NCBI GenBank assembly: GCA_034440575.1
Contig: JAOTOL010001208.1
Location: 62,001 to 126,000 of the forward strand
Direction of reading: 5' to 3'
Length of the DNA stretch: 64,000 nt
Source: Imbricaverruca yamaguchii
Taxonomy: Eukaryota; Arthropoda; Thecostraca; Neoverrucidae
Made by a program: the position numbers and the translations under genes. Below, piece by piece: positions 1-14,600 of the stretch. The stretch's first letter is position 1. Each line of letters begins with the position of its first letter. Below the pieces are notes generated by a model. The model was not told the origin of the DNA, ran no database searches, and saw only the letters and a program-made list of their open reading frames with translations.

Positions 1-28
1 GACCTCTTCCCTGACCTTTACTGTCCAG

Positions 29-142
29 CTGACCTCGCGACCCTACTCGATGCGCAGATCCAGCGGGACCAAGACCATCACTAGAGAGATACCGGACACC
101 GTCACATCGTGGGTCGGATCAGCCATCTGCTCCCACCAACAG
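29..142 (+). CDS. A2M-like gene, exon 1 of window (start of A2M domain)
   Basis: A polypyrimidine tract ending CTGTCCAG precedes base 29. The exon reads in phase 0 through [17 protein letters not shown] and ends CACCAACAG before donor GTCAGT. PDT(I/V)T.W is a hallmark of the A2M domain just after the bait region. It is 38 codons, phase 0 at both ends. The last 13 bases are copied in each unit of the array that follows. The acceptor lies only 28 bases from the window edge, so the exon start is slightly less certain than the others. Confidence 0.88.
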
Positions 143-3100
143 GTCAGTACAACAACCGCTGTTCACACCGTCAGGTCAGTACAACTACCGCTGCTCCCAC
201 CAACAGGTCAGTACGACTAACTCTGCTCCCACCAACAGGTCAGTACGACTACCGCTGCTCCCACCGTCAGGTCAGTACAACTACCGCTGCTCCCACCAAC
301 AGGTCAGTACAACTACCGCTGCTCCCACCAACAGGTCAGTACAACTACCGCTGTTCCCACTGTCAGGTCAGTACGACTACCTCTGCTCCCACCAACAGGT
401 CAGTACAACTACCGCTGCTCCCACCGTCAGGTCAGTACAACTACCGCTGCTCCCACCAACAGGTCAGTACAACTACCGCTGCTCCCACCAACAGGTTAGT
501 ACAACTACCGCTGCTCCCACCAACAGGTCAGTACAGTACCGCTGCTCCACTCAGGTCAGTACAACTACCGCTGCTCCCACCGTCAGGTCAGTACAACTAC
601 CGCTGCTCCCACCAACAGGTTCAGTACAACTACCGCTGCTCCCACCAACAGGTCAGTACAACTACCGCTGCTCCCACCATCAGGTCAGTACAACTACCGC
701 TGCTCCCACCAACAGTAGTAAACTCCTACCGTCAGGTCAGTACAACTACCGCTGCTCCCACCGTCAGTCAGGTCAGTACAACTACCGCTGCTCCCACCAA
801 CAGGTCAGTACAACTACCGCTGCTCCCACCGTCAGGTCAGTACAACTACCGCTGCTCCCACCAACAGGTCAGTACAACTACCGCTGCTCCCACCAACAGG
901 TCAGTACAACTACCGCTGTTCCCACTGTCAGGTCAGTACGACTACCTCTGCTCCCACCAACAGGTCAGTACAACTACCGCTGCTCCCACCGTCAGGTCAG
1001 TACAACTACCGCTGCTCCCACCAACAGGTTCCCACCAACAGGTCAGTACAACTACCGCTGCTCCCACCAACAGGTCAGTACAACTACCGCTGCTCCCACC
1101 GTCAGGTCAGTACAACTACCGCTGCTCCCACCAACAGGTCAGTACAACTACCGCTGCTCCCACCAACAGGTTAGTACAACTACCGCTGCTCCCACCAACA
1201 GGTCAGTACAACTACCGCTGCTCCCACCGTCAGGTCAGTACCACTACCGCTGCTCCCACCGTCAGGTCAGTACAACTACCGCTGCTCCCACCAACAGGTC
1301 AGTACAACTACCGCTGCTCCCACCGACAGGTCAGTACAACTACCGCTGCTCCCACCAACAGGTCAGTACAACTACCGCTGCTCCCACCAACAGGTTAGTA
1401 CAACTACCGCTGCTCCCACCAACAGGTCAGTACAACTACCGCTGCTCCCACCAACAGGTCAGTACAACTACCGCTGTTCCCACTGTCAGGTCAGTACGAC
1501 TACCTCTGCTCCCACCAACAGGTCAGTACAACTACCGCTGCTCCCACCAACAGGTCAGTACAACTACCTCTGCTCCCACCAACAGGTTAGCACAACTACC
1601 GCTGCTCCCACCAACAGGTCAGTACAACTACCGCTGCTCCCACCAACAGGTCAGTACAACTACCGTTGTTTCCACCGTCAGGTCAGTACAACTACCGCTG
1701 CTCCCACCAACAGGTCAGTACAACTACCGTTGTTTCCACCGTCAGGTTAGTACAACTACCGCTGCTCCCACCGTCAGGTCAGTACAACTACCGCTGCTCC
1801 CACCAACAGGTCAGTACAACTACCGCTGCTCCCACCAACAGGTTAGTACAACTACCGCTGCTCCCACCAACAGGTCAGTACAACTACCGCTGCTCCCACC
1901 GTCAGGTCAGTACAACTACCGCTGCTCCCACCAACAGGTCAGTACGACTACCTCTGCTCCCACCAACAGGTCAGTACAACTACCGCTGCTCCCACCAACA
2001 GGTTAGTACAACTACCGCTGCTCCCACCAACAGGTCAGTACAACTACCGCTGCTCCCACCGTCAGGTCAGTACAACTACCGCTGCTCCCACCAACAGGTC
2101 AGTACAACTACCGCTGCTCCCACCAACAGGTTAGTACAACTACCGCTGCTCCCACCAACAGGTCAGTACAACTACCGCTGCTCCCACCGACAGGTCAGTA
2201 CAACTACCGCTGCTCCCACCAACAGGTCAGTACAACTACCGCTGCTCCCACCGTCAGGTCAGTACAGCTACCGCTGCTCCCACCGTCAGGTCAGTACAAC
2301 TACCGCTGCTCCCACCAACAGGTCAGTACAACTACCGCTGATCCCACCGTCAGGTCAGTGCAACTACCGCTGCTCCCACCGTCAGGTCAGTACAACTACC
2401 GCTGCTCCCACCGTCAGGTCAGTACATCTACCGTTGTTTCCACCGTCAGGTCCGCACAATTAACGCAGCTCCCACTGTGAGGAATGCCGAGGCCTTGCTG
2501 AGAGGCAGGCGGGGCGGAGATTTCCGAGGGTGATTAGGAGGTGAATAGGGGGTGACTGTTTGCGATCTGATGTGCTAGTGTGCTGAGTATAATGCTGGTG
2601 TCATGCGCGATACACTCGCGAGGCGCGGGATGCTCTCGTGTGACACGTGATCGCTCCTCTCAGCGGTTGTACTTGTGGTGTCTTATCGCACTTGTTTTTG
2701 TTTTGTTTTTGTTTGTTTTTTTACAATAAATTTAGTCCGAGTTGTTGCTGGGGTGGCTTTAGGAATCAGGGTTATACTGCAAAACAGAACTTGTTGCGTT
2801 AACTCTGGCCCCACCACCCGTTCCATGGACTCCAGTTCAACGGCAGAATTTTGATCGAAAGTTTAACGTGCCGTCAATGCACCGACACGGCTGCCCGGTA
2901 GCTCGTCCCCGCCTTACTCTTCAACCTTGTCACCCCGGTCTTGCTTGGCCCGAGTGTACAGGTGCGATGACCTTGTCGCACTTGTCACACTCGGATCTCC
3001 GCACAGACTGGGCGGGCGAGCCCCCGTTATCCGTGATCTGCAGGCTGAACGTGAGCGGCCCGCAGATCTTTGGATAGCGGCAACACATGGTTTTGATTTT

Positions 3101-3890
3101 GTCCATGCAACATCATGGACATGCGATATTTCACGAAATCGTTGGACACGGCTCCTCCCCAGTCCCCCACCGTGGCGACGGCCATGAGCGTGGTCCAGCC
3201 TGGCTGGGCGTGGTCCAGCCTAGCTGGGCGTGGTCCAGTCTTGCTGGGCGTGGTCCAGTCTTGCTGGGCGTGGTCCAGCTCGGCTGGGCGTGGTCCAGCC
3301 TGGCTGGGCGTGGTCCAGCCTGGCTGGGCGTGGTCCAGCCTGGCTGGGCGTGGTCCAGCTCGGCTGGGCGTGGTCCAGCCTGGCTGGGCGTGGTCCAGCC
3401 TGGCTGGGCGTGGTCCAGTCTTGCTGGGCGTGGTCCAGCCTGGCTTGGCGTAGTCCAGCCTGGCTGGGCGTGGTCCAGCCTGGCTGGGCGTGGTCCAGCC
3501 TGGCTGGGCGTGGTCCAGTCTTGCTGGGCGTGGTCCAGTCTTGCTGGGCGTGGTCCAGTCTTGCTGGGCGTGGTCCAGTCTTGCTGGGCGTGGTCCAGCT
3601 CGGCTTGCTTTGGAACCAGGGACGCTGTCATGATTTTCGTAAGAGGAAGAGACTCGACCAGATATTTATATCCCAGGAAACGGACTGCCGTCGGCGCGAG
3701 GTGTTCCGAAGATTCGTGTTCTTTTTCATGGTCAAATCTCAAACCTCCTTACTTGATCTAGTGTATTTTATACTCCTAACGGGAGGGGGCTTGCCCTCTT
3801 GGGAGTGCCTCTGTTGGAAGCGTAGTGACAACATGAGAAACCAAGCCGGATGTTTTTGTCCTTTCTCCTCTCTAATGCCCATGGACGAGG

Positions 3891-3974
<84 letters not shown>

Positions 3975-5510
3975 GTATGCATGTATATATTAATCACGTC
4001 CATGGAAAATGAACTGGGCTGTTCGGTAGGGGCATCATCAGAACCCTCAGAACCTCAGACCCTCGGAACCATCAGAACCCCCAATGCAACTAGAGTGGAA
4101 CCAGAGTGCTATGAAACCTGCTAATGCTGTGTGTAACAGTTGGAACGTCGCTTTCTTTGAGTGACAACCGGTACCTTGCTCTGCGAGTGTTAAATGGAAC
4201 ATTGTTATCAGTGATTGATAACCGGAACCGTGTTCTCTGTGAGTGTTAAATGAAACATCGTTATCAGTGAGTGATAACCGGGACCTTATTATCCGTGAGT
4301 GACAACTGGAACCTTGATCTCTATGAGTGGTAAGTGAAACATTGTTATCAGTGAGTGACATCTGGGGCCGTGTTCTCTGGGAGTGACACCTGGGACCGTG
4401 TTCTCTGGGAGTGACATATGGGGCCATGTTCTCTGGGAGTGACATCTGGGGCCGTGCTCTCTGGGAGTGACATCTGGGGCCGTGTTCTCTGGGAGTGACA
4501 TCTGGGGCCGTGTTCTCTGGGAGTGACATCTGTGACCATGTTCTCTGGGAGTGACACCTGGGGCGGTGTTCTCTGGGAGTGACACCTGGGACCGTGTTCT
4601 CTGGGAGTGACACCTGTGACCGTGTTCTCTGGGAGTGACACCTGTGACCGTGTTCTCTGGGTGACACCGCCGTGTTCTCTGGGAGTGATGGGGCCGTGTT
4701 CTCTGGGAGTGACATCTGGGGCCGTGTTCTCTGGGAGTGACATCTGGGGCCGTGTTCTCTGGGAGTGACATCTGTGACCGTGTTCTCTGGGAGTGACACC
4801 TGGGGCGGTGTTCTCTGGGAGTGACACCTGGGACCGTGTTCTCTGGGAGTGACACCTGTGACCGTGTTCTCTGGGAGTGACACCTGTGACCGTGTTCTCT
4901 GGGAGTGACATCTGGGGCCGTGTTCTCTGGGAGTGACATCTGGGGCCGTGTTCTCTGGGAGTGACATCTGTGACCGTGTTCTCTGTGAGTGACACCTGTG
5001 ACCGTGTTCTCTGGGAGTGACATCTGGGGCCGTGTTCTCTGGGAGTGACATCTGGACCGTGTTCTCTGGGAGTGACACCTGTGACCGTGTTCTCTGGGAG
5101 TGACATCTGGGGCCTGTTCTCTGGGAGTGACATCTGGGGCCATGTTCTCTGGGGTGACATCTGGGGCCGTGTTCTCTGGGAGTGACACCTGGGGCCGTGT
5201 TCTCTGGGAGTGACATCTGGGACTTTCTCTGGGTGACATCTGGGCCGTTTTTGTGAGTGACATATGGGGCCGTGTTCTCTGGGAGTGACACCTGTGACAC
5301 TGTCGTCTGTGTGCCTGACATCCGCGCGCCTGCAGGAGGGATTCGGTGTGTCCAACAAGTCCACCATCATCGCTTTTAAGCCGTTCTTCACCGAGGTCAC
5401 CCTGCCGTACTCACTGAAGCGTGGCGAGATCCTCAACATGTCGACGACGGTCTTCAACTACCTGGACTCGAGCCTCTCGGTCAGTTCCTACCTCCGAAGT
5501 TCCACCGTAT

Positions 5511-5542
<32 letters not shown>

Positions 5543-5544
5543 CT

Positions 5545-5630
<86 letters not shown>

Positions 5631-8600
5631 TATGTATATATATGTATGCATATGTGCGTTATGTATGTATATGTGTATAGAGTTCAGCAGTGTTTCTGGT
5701 GTCTACAATTCATTGGTGAAATGGCCTGAACCGCCTTCCGGTCGGAGCGATATTCAATCCCAGAGTTCGGATCAGCACATCTTCGAGACTATTATCGGTG
5801 GACACACACCACCAGGAAGTCTCTGATGACCATTCCACGGGCGGTAATATGCCTGGCTAGCAGTCGCTCTGTAGTTTATGTCGGGTGAGTTGCGAGGCCA
5901 GAAGAGGGGATGGCTGGCCTCCACTGAGCCGCCGGCCGCCTGGCTAATCCACACTTAGTAGTGGACGGCCACGAAGTGTGTCCGAGGTCACACTTCTCGG
6001 CACTGCAGCGTCGCTGACTGAGGCCACCGAACCGCTCCAAGATGAAGATGAAGCTGAAGGAAGGGCCGGGCGAACTGCGCGCAGCCGGCGAGTGGAAGCC
6101 GCCGGCGCTCGGGGAGACTGGGGAGCGCTCAAGGAGACTGGGGAGCGCTTGGGGGGACTGGGGAGCGCTCAAGGAGACTGGGGAGCGCTCGGGAGGGGGA
6201 CTGGGGGCGCGGGGAGACTGGGGAGCGCTCAAGGAGACTGGGGAGCGCTTGGGGGGACTGGGGAGCGCTCAGGTAGACTGGGGAGCGCTCGGAGAGACTG
6301 GGGAGCGCTCGGAGAGACTGTGGAGCGCCCGGAGAGACTGGGGAGCGCTCGGGGAGACTGGGGACCGCTCGGAGAGACTGGGGAGCGCTCGGGTAGACTG
6401 GGGAGCGCTCGGGGAGGCTGGGGAGCGCTCGGGGAGGCTGGGGAGCGCCGCAGACGGGCAGCAGATGCGCGCGGGAGCACGGATGTTAAATTAGCACTTC
6501 ACACGACTTAATGAAATGAAGTTCGCGATTGATACTTTTTCACAAGTTCTATGCACAAGGAAGGTGATTTGTAATGTAAGCAATTTCGGATATGTGTTTC
6601 AAATGTCTTATTGATCTAGTGCTTGGTGTAGAACCTTTGTAGATTAGTGGCTAGGCGACCCAGCTTTGCCAGATATGACATGATGGACCGAATAATTCTG
6701 GAAATTGTTTAACTTGTCTCTATTAACACAGAAAATTTGCAAATGAAAGACCAATAACTGATATCTTAAATAAATAATTTTGCCAGAAGTTCATACATAC
6801 TGAAATATACAAGCGGAGAGATTCAAGACCTTGAAATTGACACTTACGCATCTTGTGGAAAGTATGAGGCCGTACATGTTCTTGGCATTGTTGGTCGCTG
6901 CAGGGATATTTGAGAACGTCGTGGAGATAGGCAGATGAATGGGTTGAGAACCCGCACACCCGAGTCATCTTTGCAACTTTCGCCGCTCGACGCTAGAAAA
7001 TGCATTGATGTAGTCGAGTTTGAAGTTGCGTGAGTCCTCCTCGACACTGGCCTTCGCGGAGTGGGTCACCGTAGCTCAGTCGGAGGAGCGTTCCACTCTT
7101 GGTGGTAGGACCGTGGGCTGGAATCCCGCGGCCGGCGGGATCGTCGCTTCAGTCGGCGGACAATCGGCGTGGGAAGTTGGCGACGTTGTGTGACCCAGCA
7201 GTCGAACATGTGGTAAAAGAGTCCAAGGCTTCTCTTCTGCTATTGCTAGTCGATGCGCCCTAAAGCCCTGATAAACAACTAACGGTTCTTCTTTTGCTGT
7301 TGGGTAGTGTCACAAGAAATGTGATCGATGGTCTTATGAGTGTCACCAGGAGTGTCATGAGTGTCACCAGAAGTGTCATGAGCGATACCAGGAGGTATGA
7401 GCGTCACCATGAATGTCATAGAGGAGTGTCTCCAGGAGTGTCATGAGGAATACCAGGAGTGTCATGAGCGATACCAGGAGTGTCACCATGAATGTCGACA
7501 AGAGTGTTTCCATGAGTGTCATGCACCAGGTTCACCGTTGGGGTGTGGCCGGCAGGTGTATGTGAGGAGTGTGACTCACTGTTGGGGTGTGGTGCATGTG
7601 AGGAGTGTGACTCACTGTTGGGGTGTGGTGTATGTGAGGAGTGTGACTACTGTTGGGGTGTGGCCGGCAGGTGTATGTGAGGAGTGTGACTCACTGTTGG
7701 GGTGTGGTGCATGTGAGGGGTGCCCTGTTGGGGTGTGGTGGGCCTGTGGGGTGGGTGATGTGAGGAGTGTGACTCACTGTTGGGGTGTGGTGTATGTGAG
7801 GAGTGTGACTCACTGTTGGGGTGTGGTGTATGTGAGGAGTGTGACTCACTGTTGGGGTGTGGTGCATGTGAGGAGTGTGACTCACTGTTGGGGTGTGGTG
7901 TATGTGAGGAGTGTGACTCACTGTTGGGGTGTGGTGTATGTGAGTGTGACGTGTGACTCACTGTTGGGGTGTGGTGCATGTGAGGAGTGTGACTCACTGT
8001 TGGGGTGTGGTGCATGTGAGGAGTGTGACTCACTGTTGGGGTGTGGTGCATGTGAGGAGTGTGACTCACTGTTGGGGTGTGGTGTATGTGAGGAGTGTGA
8101 CTCACTGTTGGGGTGTGGTGTATGTGAGGAGTGTGACCCCCTGTTGGGGTGTGGTGCATGTGAGGAGTGTGACTCACTGTTGGGGTGTGGTGCATGTGAG
8201 GAGTGTGACTCACTGTTGGGGTGTGGTGCATGTGAGGAGTGTGACTCACTGTTGGGGTGTGGTGTATGTGAGGAGTGTGACCCCCTGTTGGGGTGTGGTG
8301 CATGTGAGGAGTGTGACCCCCTGTTGGGGTGTGGTGCATGTGAGGAGTGTGACTCACTGTTGGGGTGTGGTGTATGTGAGGAGTGTGACCCCCTGTTGGG
8401 GTGTGGTGTATGTGAGGAGTGTGACTCACTGTTGGGGTGTGGCCGGCAGGTGTATGTGAGGAGTGTGACTCACTGTTGGGGTGTGGTGCATGTGAGGAGT
8501 GTGACCCCCTGTTGGGGTGTGGCCGGCAGGTGTATGTGAGGAGTGTGACCCCCTGTTGGGGTGTGGTGCATGTGAGGAGTGTGACTCACTGTTGGGGTGT

Positions 8601-11600
8601 GGTGTATGTGAGGAGTGTGACTCACTGTTGGGGTGTGGTGCATGTGAGGAGTGTGACTCACTGTTGGGGTGTGGCCGGCAGGTGTATGTGAGGAGTGTGA
8701 CTCACTGTTGGGGTGTGGTGTATGTGAGGAGTGTGACTCACTGTTGGGGTGTGGTGTATGTGAGGAGTGTGACCCCCTGTTGGGGTGTGGTGCATGTGAG
8801 GAGTGTGACTCACTGTTGGGGTGTGGTGTATGTGAGGAGTGTGACTCACTGTTGGGGTGTGGCCGGCAGGTGCATGTGAGGAGTGTGACTCACTGTTGGG
8901 GTGTGGTGTATGTGAGGAGTGTGACTCACTGTTGGGGTGTGGTGTATGTGAGGAGTGTGACCCCCTGTTGGGGTGTGGTGCATGTGAGGAGTGTGACTCA
9001 CTGTTGGGGTGTGCGGCAGGTGTATGTGAGGAGTGTGACTCACTGTTGGGGTGTGGTGTATGTGAGGAGTGTGACTCACTGTTGGGGTGTGGTGTTGTGA
9101 GGTGTGACCCCTGTTGGGGTGTGGTGCATGTGAGGAGTGTGACTCACTGTTGGGGTGTGGTGTATGTGAGGAGTGTGACTCACTGTTGGGGTGTGGTGCA
9201 TGTGAGGAGTGTGACTCACTGTTGGGGTGTGGTGCATGTGAGGAGTGTGACTCACTGTTGGGGTGTGGTATGTGAGGAGTGTGACCCCTGTTGGGGTGTG
9301 GTGCATGTGAGGAGTGTGACTCACTGTTGGGGTGTGGTGTATGTGAGGAGTGTGACTCACTGTTGGGGGTGGGTGGTGTGCCCTGTTGGGGTGTGGTGTA
9401 TGTGAGGAGTGTGACTCACTGTTGGGGTGTGGCCGGCAGGTGTATGTGAGGAGTGTGACTCACTGTTGGGGTGTGGTGCATGTGAGGAGTGTGACCCCCT
9501 GTTGGGGTGTGGCCGGCAGGTGTATGTGAGGAGTGTGACCCCCTGTTGGGGTGTGGTGCATGTGAGGAGTGTGACTCACTGTTGGGGTGTGGTGTATGTG
9601 GAGGTGTACTCACTGTTGGGGTGTGGTGCATGTGAGGAGTGTGACTCACTGTTGGGGTGTGGGTGTATGTGAGGAGTGTGACTCACTGTTGGGGTGTGGT
9701 GTATGTGAGGAGTGTGACTCACTGTTGGGGTGTGGTGTATGTGAGGAGTGTGACTCCCTGTTGGGGTGTGGTGTATGTGAGGAGTGTGACTCACTGTTGG
9801 GGTGTGGTGTATGTGAGGAGTGTGACTCACTGTTGGGGTGTGGTGCATGTGAGGAGTGTGACTCACTGTTGGGGTGTGGTGTATGTGAGGAGTGTGACTC
9901 ACTGTTGGGGTGTGGTGTATGTGAGGAGTGTGACTCCCTGTTGGGGTGTGGTGCATGTGAGGAGTGTGACTCACTGTTGGGGTGTGGGTGTATGTGAGGA
10001 GTGTGACTCACTGTTGGGGTGTGTGTGAGGAGTGTGACTCACTGTTGGGGTGTGGTGTATGTGAGGAGTGTGACCCCTGTTGGGGTGTGGTGCATGTGAG
10101 GAGTGTGACTCACTGTTGGGGTGTGGTGCATGTGAGGAGTGTGACTCACTGTTGGGGTGTGGTGCATGTGAGGAGTGTGACTCACTGTTGGGGTGTGGTG
10201 TATGTGAGGAGTGTGACCTGTTGGGATGTGAGGAGTGTGACTCACTGTTGGGGTGTGGTGTATGTGAGGAGTGTGACCCCCTGTTGGGGTGTGGTGTTGT
10301 GTGGGGTGTCACTGTTGGGGTGTGGCGGCAGGTGTATGGGGAGTGTGACTCACTGTTGGGGTGTGGTGCATGTGAGGAGTGTGACCCCTGTTGGGGTGTG
10401 GCCGGCAGGTGTATGTGAGGAGTGTGACCCCCTGTTGGGGGTGTGGTGCATGTGAGGAGTGTGACTCACTGTTGGGGTGTGGTGTATGTGAGGAGTGTGA
10501 CTCACTGTTGGGGTGTGGTGTATGTGAGGAGTGTGACTCACTGTTGGGGTGTGGTGTATGTGAGGAGTGTGACTCACTGTTGGGGTGTGGTGTATGTGAG
10601 GAGTGTGACTCACTGTTGGGGTGTGGTGTATGTGAGGAGTGTGACTCACTGTTGGGGTGTGGCCGGCAGGTGTATGTGAGGAGTGTGACTCACTGTTGGG
10701 GTGTGGTGTATGTGAGGAGTGTGACCCCCTGTTGGGGTGTGGTGTATGTGAGGAGTGTGACTCCCTGTTGGGGTGTGGTGTATGTGAGGAGTGTGACCCC
10801 CTGTTGGGGTGTGGTGTATGTGAGGAGTGTGACTCACTGTTGGGGTGTGGTGTATGTGAGGAGTGTGACTCACTGTTGGGGTGTGGTGTATGTGAGGAGT
10901 GTGACTCACTGTTGGGGTGTGGTGTATGTGAGGAGTGTGACTCACTGTTGGGGTGTGGTGTATGTGAGGAGTGTGACTCACTGTTGGGGTGTGGTGTATG
11001 TGAGGAGTGTGACCCCCTGTTGGGGTGTGGTGTATGTGAGGAGTGTGACCCCCTGTTGGGGTGTGGTGCATGTGAGGAGTGTGACTCACTGTTGGGGTGT
11101 GGTGTATGTGAGGAGTGTGACTCACTGTTGGGGGTGTGGTGTATGTGAGGAGTGTGACTCACTGTTGGGGTGTGGTGTATGTGAGGAGTGTGACTCACTG
11201 TTGGGGTGTGGTGTATGTGAGGAGTGTGACTCACTGTTGGGGTGTGGTGTATGTGAGGAGTGTGACCCCTGTTGGGGTGTGGTGCATGTGAGGAGTGTGA
11301 CCCCCTGTTGGGGTGTGGTGCATGTGAGGAGTGTGACCCCCTGTTGGGGTGTGGTGCATGTGAGGAGTGTGACTCCCTGTCGGGGTGTGGTGCATGTGAG
11401 GAGTGTGACCCCCTGTTGGGGTGTGGCCGGCAGGTGTATGTGGAACTGGCGTCGTCCAAGCAGTACGTGCTGGCTGGCGAGGCGGCCCCCTCCGGCGCCG
11501 ACCTGTGTCTCGCCGCCGGCCGATCCAAGGTCACCTACTTCCCGCTGACCTTCAGCGGCATCAGCGAGGTCAATGTCACCGTCACGGCTCGACTCAAGGA

Positions 11601-14600
11601 CGGAAACTGCGCCCGACTTAACGCAGTGTCGCTGGGAAGGTAGGGCAGACGAGAAAGTGGTGTCCCTGGGAAGGTATGGCAGACATGAAACGTAATGAGA
11701 GCTTGTCCAACGGCAAATCAACAATAACAGAGCGTCATGCATCGCAACAATCAACAATAACAACATATCTACTGGGGGATCTATATATATAGATATATAT
11801 ACATACATGTATATTTACATATATGGATATATGTATATATATATACATATATGTGTAAATATGCATATGTATATGTGTATATATATATAACCTCATATTT
11901 CATGCCATATACATATATGTCCCATCGTGGCAAACATCTAGGTCAGACGACGCCGGTTGTATTTTACTGCGACACTCCAGGGTGCGGGATTCGTCAGCTG
12001 TGTGGGTGTATTTTACTGCGACACTCCAGGGTGCGGGATTCGTCAGCTGTGTGGGTGTATTTTACTGCGACACTCCAGGGTGCGGGATTCGTCAGCTGTG
12101 TGGGTGTATTTTACTGCGACACTCCAGGGTGCGGGATTCGTCAGCTGTGTGGGTGTATTTTACCGCGACACTCCAGGGTGCGGGATTCGTCAGCTGCGGG
12201 GGTGTATTTTACCGCGACACTCCAGGGTGCGGGATTCGTCAGCTGTGTGGGTGTATTTTACTGCGACACTCCAGGGTGCGGGATTCGTCAGCTGCGGGGG
12301 TGTATTTTACTGCCACACTCCAGGGTGCGGGATTCATCAGCTGTGTGGGTGTATTTTACCGCGACACCCCAGGGTGCGGGATTCGTCAGCTGTGTGGGTG
12401 TATTTTACCGCGACACTCCAGGGTGCGGGATTCGTCAGCTGTGTGGGTGTATTTTACTGCGACACTCCAGGGTGCGGGATTCGTCAGCTGTGTGGGTGTA
12501 TTTTACTGCGACACTCCAGGGTGCGGGATTCGTCAGCTGTGTGGGTGTATTTTACTGCGACACTCCAGGGTGGTTTACGTCAGCTGTGTGGGTGTATTTT
12601 ACCATTCACTCCAGGGTGCGGGATTCGTCAGCTGCGGGGGTGTATTTTACCGCGACACTCCAGGGTGCGGGATTCGTCAGCTGTGTGGGTGTATTTTACT
12701 GCGACACTCCAGGGTGCGGGATTTGTCAGCTGTGTGGGTGTATTTTACTGCGACACTCCAGGGTGCGGGATTCGTCAGCTGTGTGGGTGTATTTTACTGC
12801 GACACTCCAGGGTGCGGGATTCGTCAGCTGTGTGGGTGTATTTTACTGCGACACTCCAGGGTGCGGGATTCGTCAGCTGTGTGGGTGTATTTTACCGCGA
12901 CACTCCAGGGTGCGGGATTCGTCAGCTGTGTGGGTGTATTTTACCGCGACACTCCAGGGTGCGGGATTTGTCAGCTGTGTGGGTGTATTTTACTGCGACA
13001 CTCCAGGGTGCGGGATTCGTCAGCTGTGTGGGTGTATTTTACCGCGACACCCCAGGGTGCGGGATTCGTCAGCTGCGGGGGTGTATTTTACCGCGACACT
13101 CCAGGGTGCGGGATTTGTCAGCTGTGTGGGTGAGGTCGGGATTCCTCACCGCCTGAGCAATCAGAGCCACATGGTATGCCGGTTATGACGTGTACCGGGC
13201 GCTGACGATGGTGAAGCTGCCGCCTGTGTTGCCGCTCGCCAGCAGGTGCCCTGCTCTATCTCAGTATGCTGTTCACCGTTCAAATGCACCATTTGATGTC
13301 GTATTGTGTATCTAATGAGCCATTTGATGTCGTATTATGTATCTAATGCCCATTTAATGTCGTGTTGTGTATCTAATGCACCATTTGATGTCGTATTGTG
13401 TATCTAATGCACCATTTGATGTCGTATTGTGTATCTAATGGACCATTTGATGTCGTATTGTGTATCTAATGGACCATTTGATGTCGTATTGTGTATCTAA
13501 TGCACCATTTGATGTCGTATTGTGTATCTTAATGCACCATTTGATGTCGTATTGTGTATCTAATGACATTTGATGTCGTATTGTGTATCTAATGCACCAT
13601 TTGATGTCGTATTGTGTATCTAATGCACCATTTGATGTCGTATTGTTATTAATGTTATTGTGTATCTAATGGACCATTTGATGTCGTATTGTGTATCTAA
13701 TGCACCATTTGATGTCGTATTGTGTATCTAATGCACCATTTGATGTCGTATTGTGTATCTAATGCACCATGTAATGTCGTATTGTGTATCTAATGCACCA
13801 TTTGATGTCGTATTGTGTATCTAATGGACCATTTGATGTCGTATTGTGTATCTAATGGACCATTTGATGTCGTATTGTGTATCTAATGCACCATTTGATG
13901 TCGTATTGTGTATCTAATGCACCATTTGATGTCGTATTGTGTATCTAATGCACCATTTGATGTCGTATTGTGTATCTAATGCACCATTTGATGTCGTATT
14001 ATTGTATCTAATGACCATTTGATGTCATGTTTTATTGTGTATCTAATGCACCATTTGATGTCGTATTGTGTATCTAATGCACCATTTGATGTCGTATTGT
14101 GTATCTAATGCACCATTTGATGTCGTATTGTGTATCTAATGCACCATTTGATGTCGTATTGTGTATCTAATGCACCATTTGATGTCGTATTGTGTATCTA
14201 ATGCACCATTTGATGTCGTATTGTGTATCTAATGCACCATTTGATGTCGTATTGTGTATGTAATGACCATTTGATGTCGTATTGTGTATCTAATGCACCA
14301 TTTGATGTCGTATTGTGTATCTAATGCACCATTTGATGTCGTATTGTGTATCTAATGCACCATTTATGTTTATTGTGTATCTAATGCACCATTTGATGTC
14401 GTATTGTGTATCTAATGGACCATTTGATGTCGTATTGTGTATCTAATGCACCATTTGATGTCGTATTGTGTATCTAATGCACCATTTGATGTCGTATTGT
14501 GTATCTTTATTGTATCTAATGCACCATTTGATGTCGTATTGTGTATCTAATGCACCATTTGATGTCGTATTGTGTATCTAATGCACCATTTGATGTCGTA

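Noticed and set aside
5772..6511. Overlapping frames on both strands around the 20-bp array
   Set aside because: Low-complexity Gly-Asp-Trp-Gly-Ala-Leu and Ser-Pro-Arg-Ala readings of the repeat, with no domain or splice context.
7397..11548. Cys-rich frames ([11 protein letters not shown]) and His-rich minus-strand frames ([10 protein letters not shown]) as secreted or metal-binding proteins
   Set aside because: Both are readings of the 36-bp intronic array, and the exon 3 splice site lies at its end.
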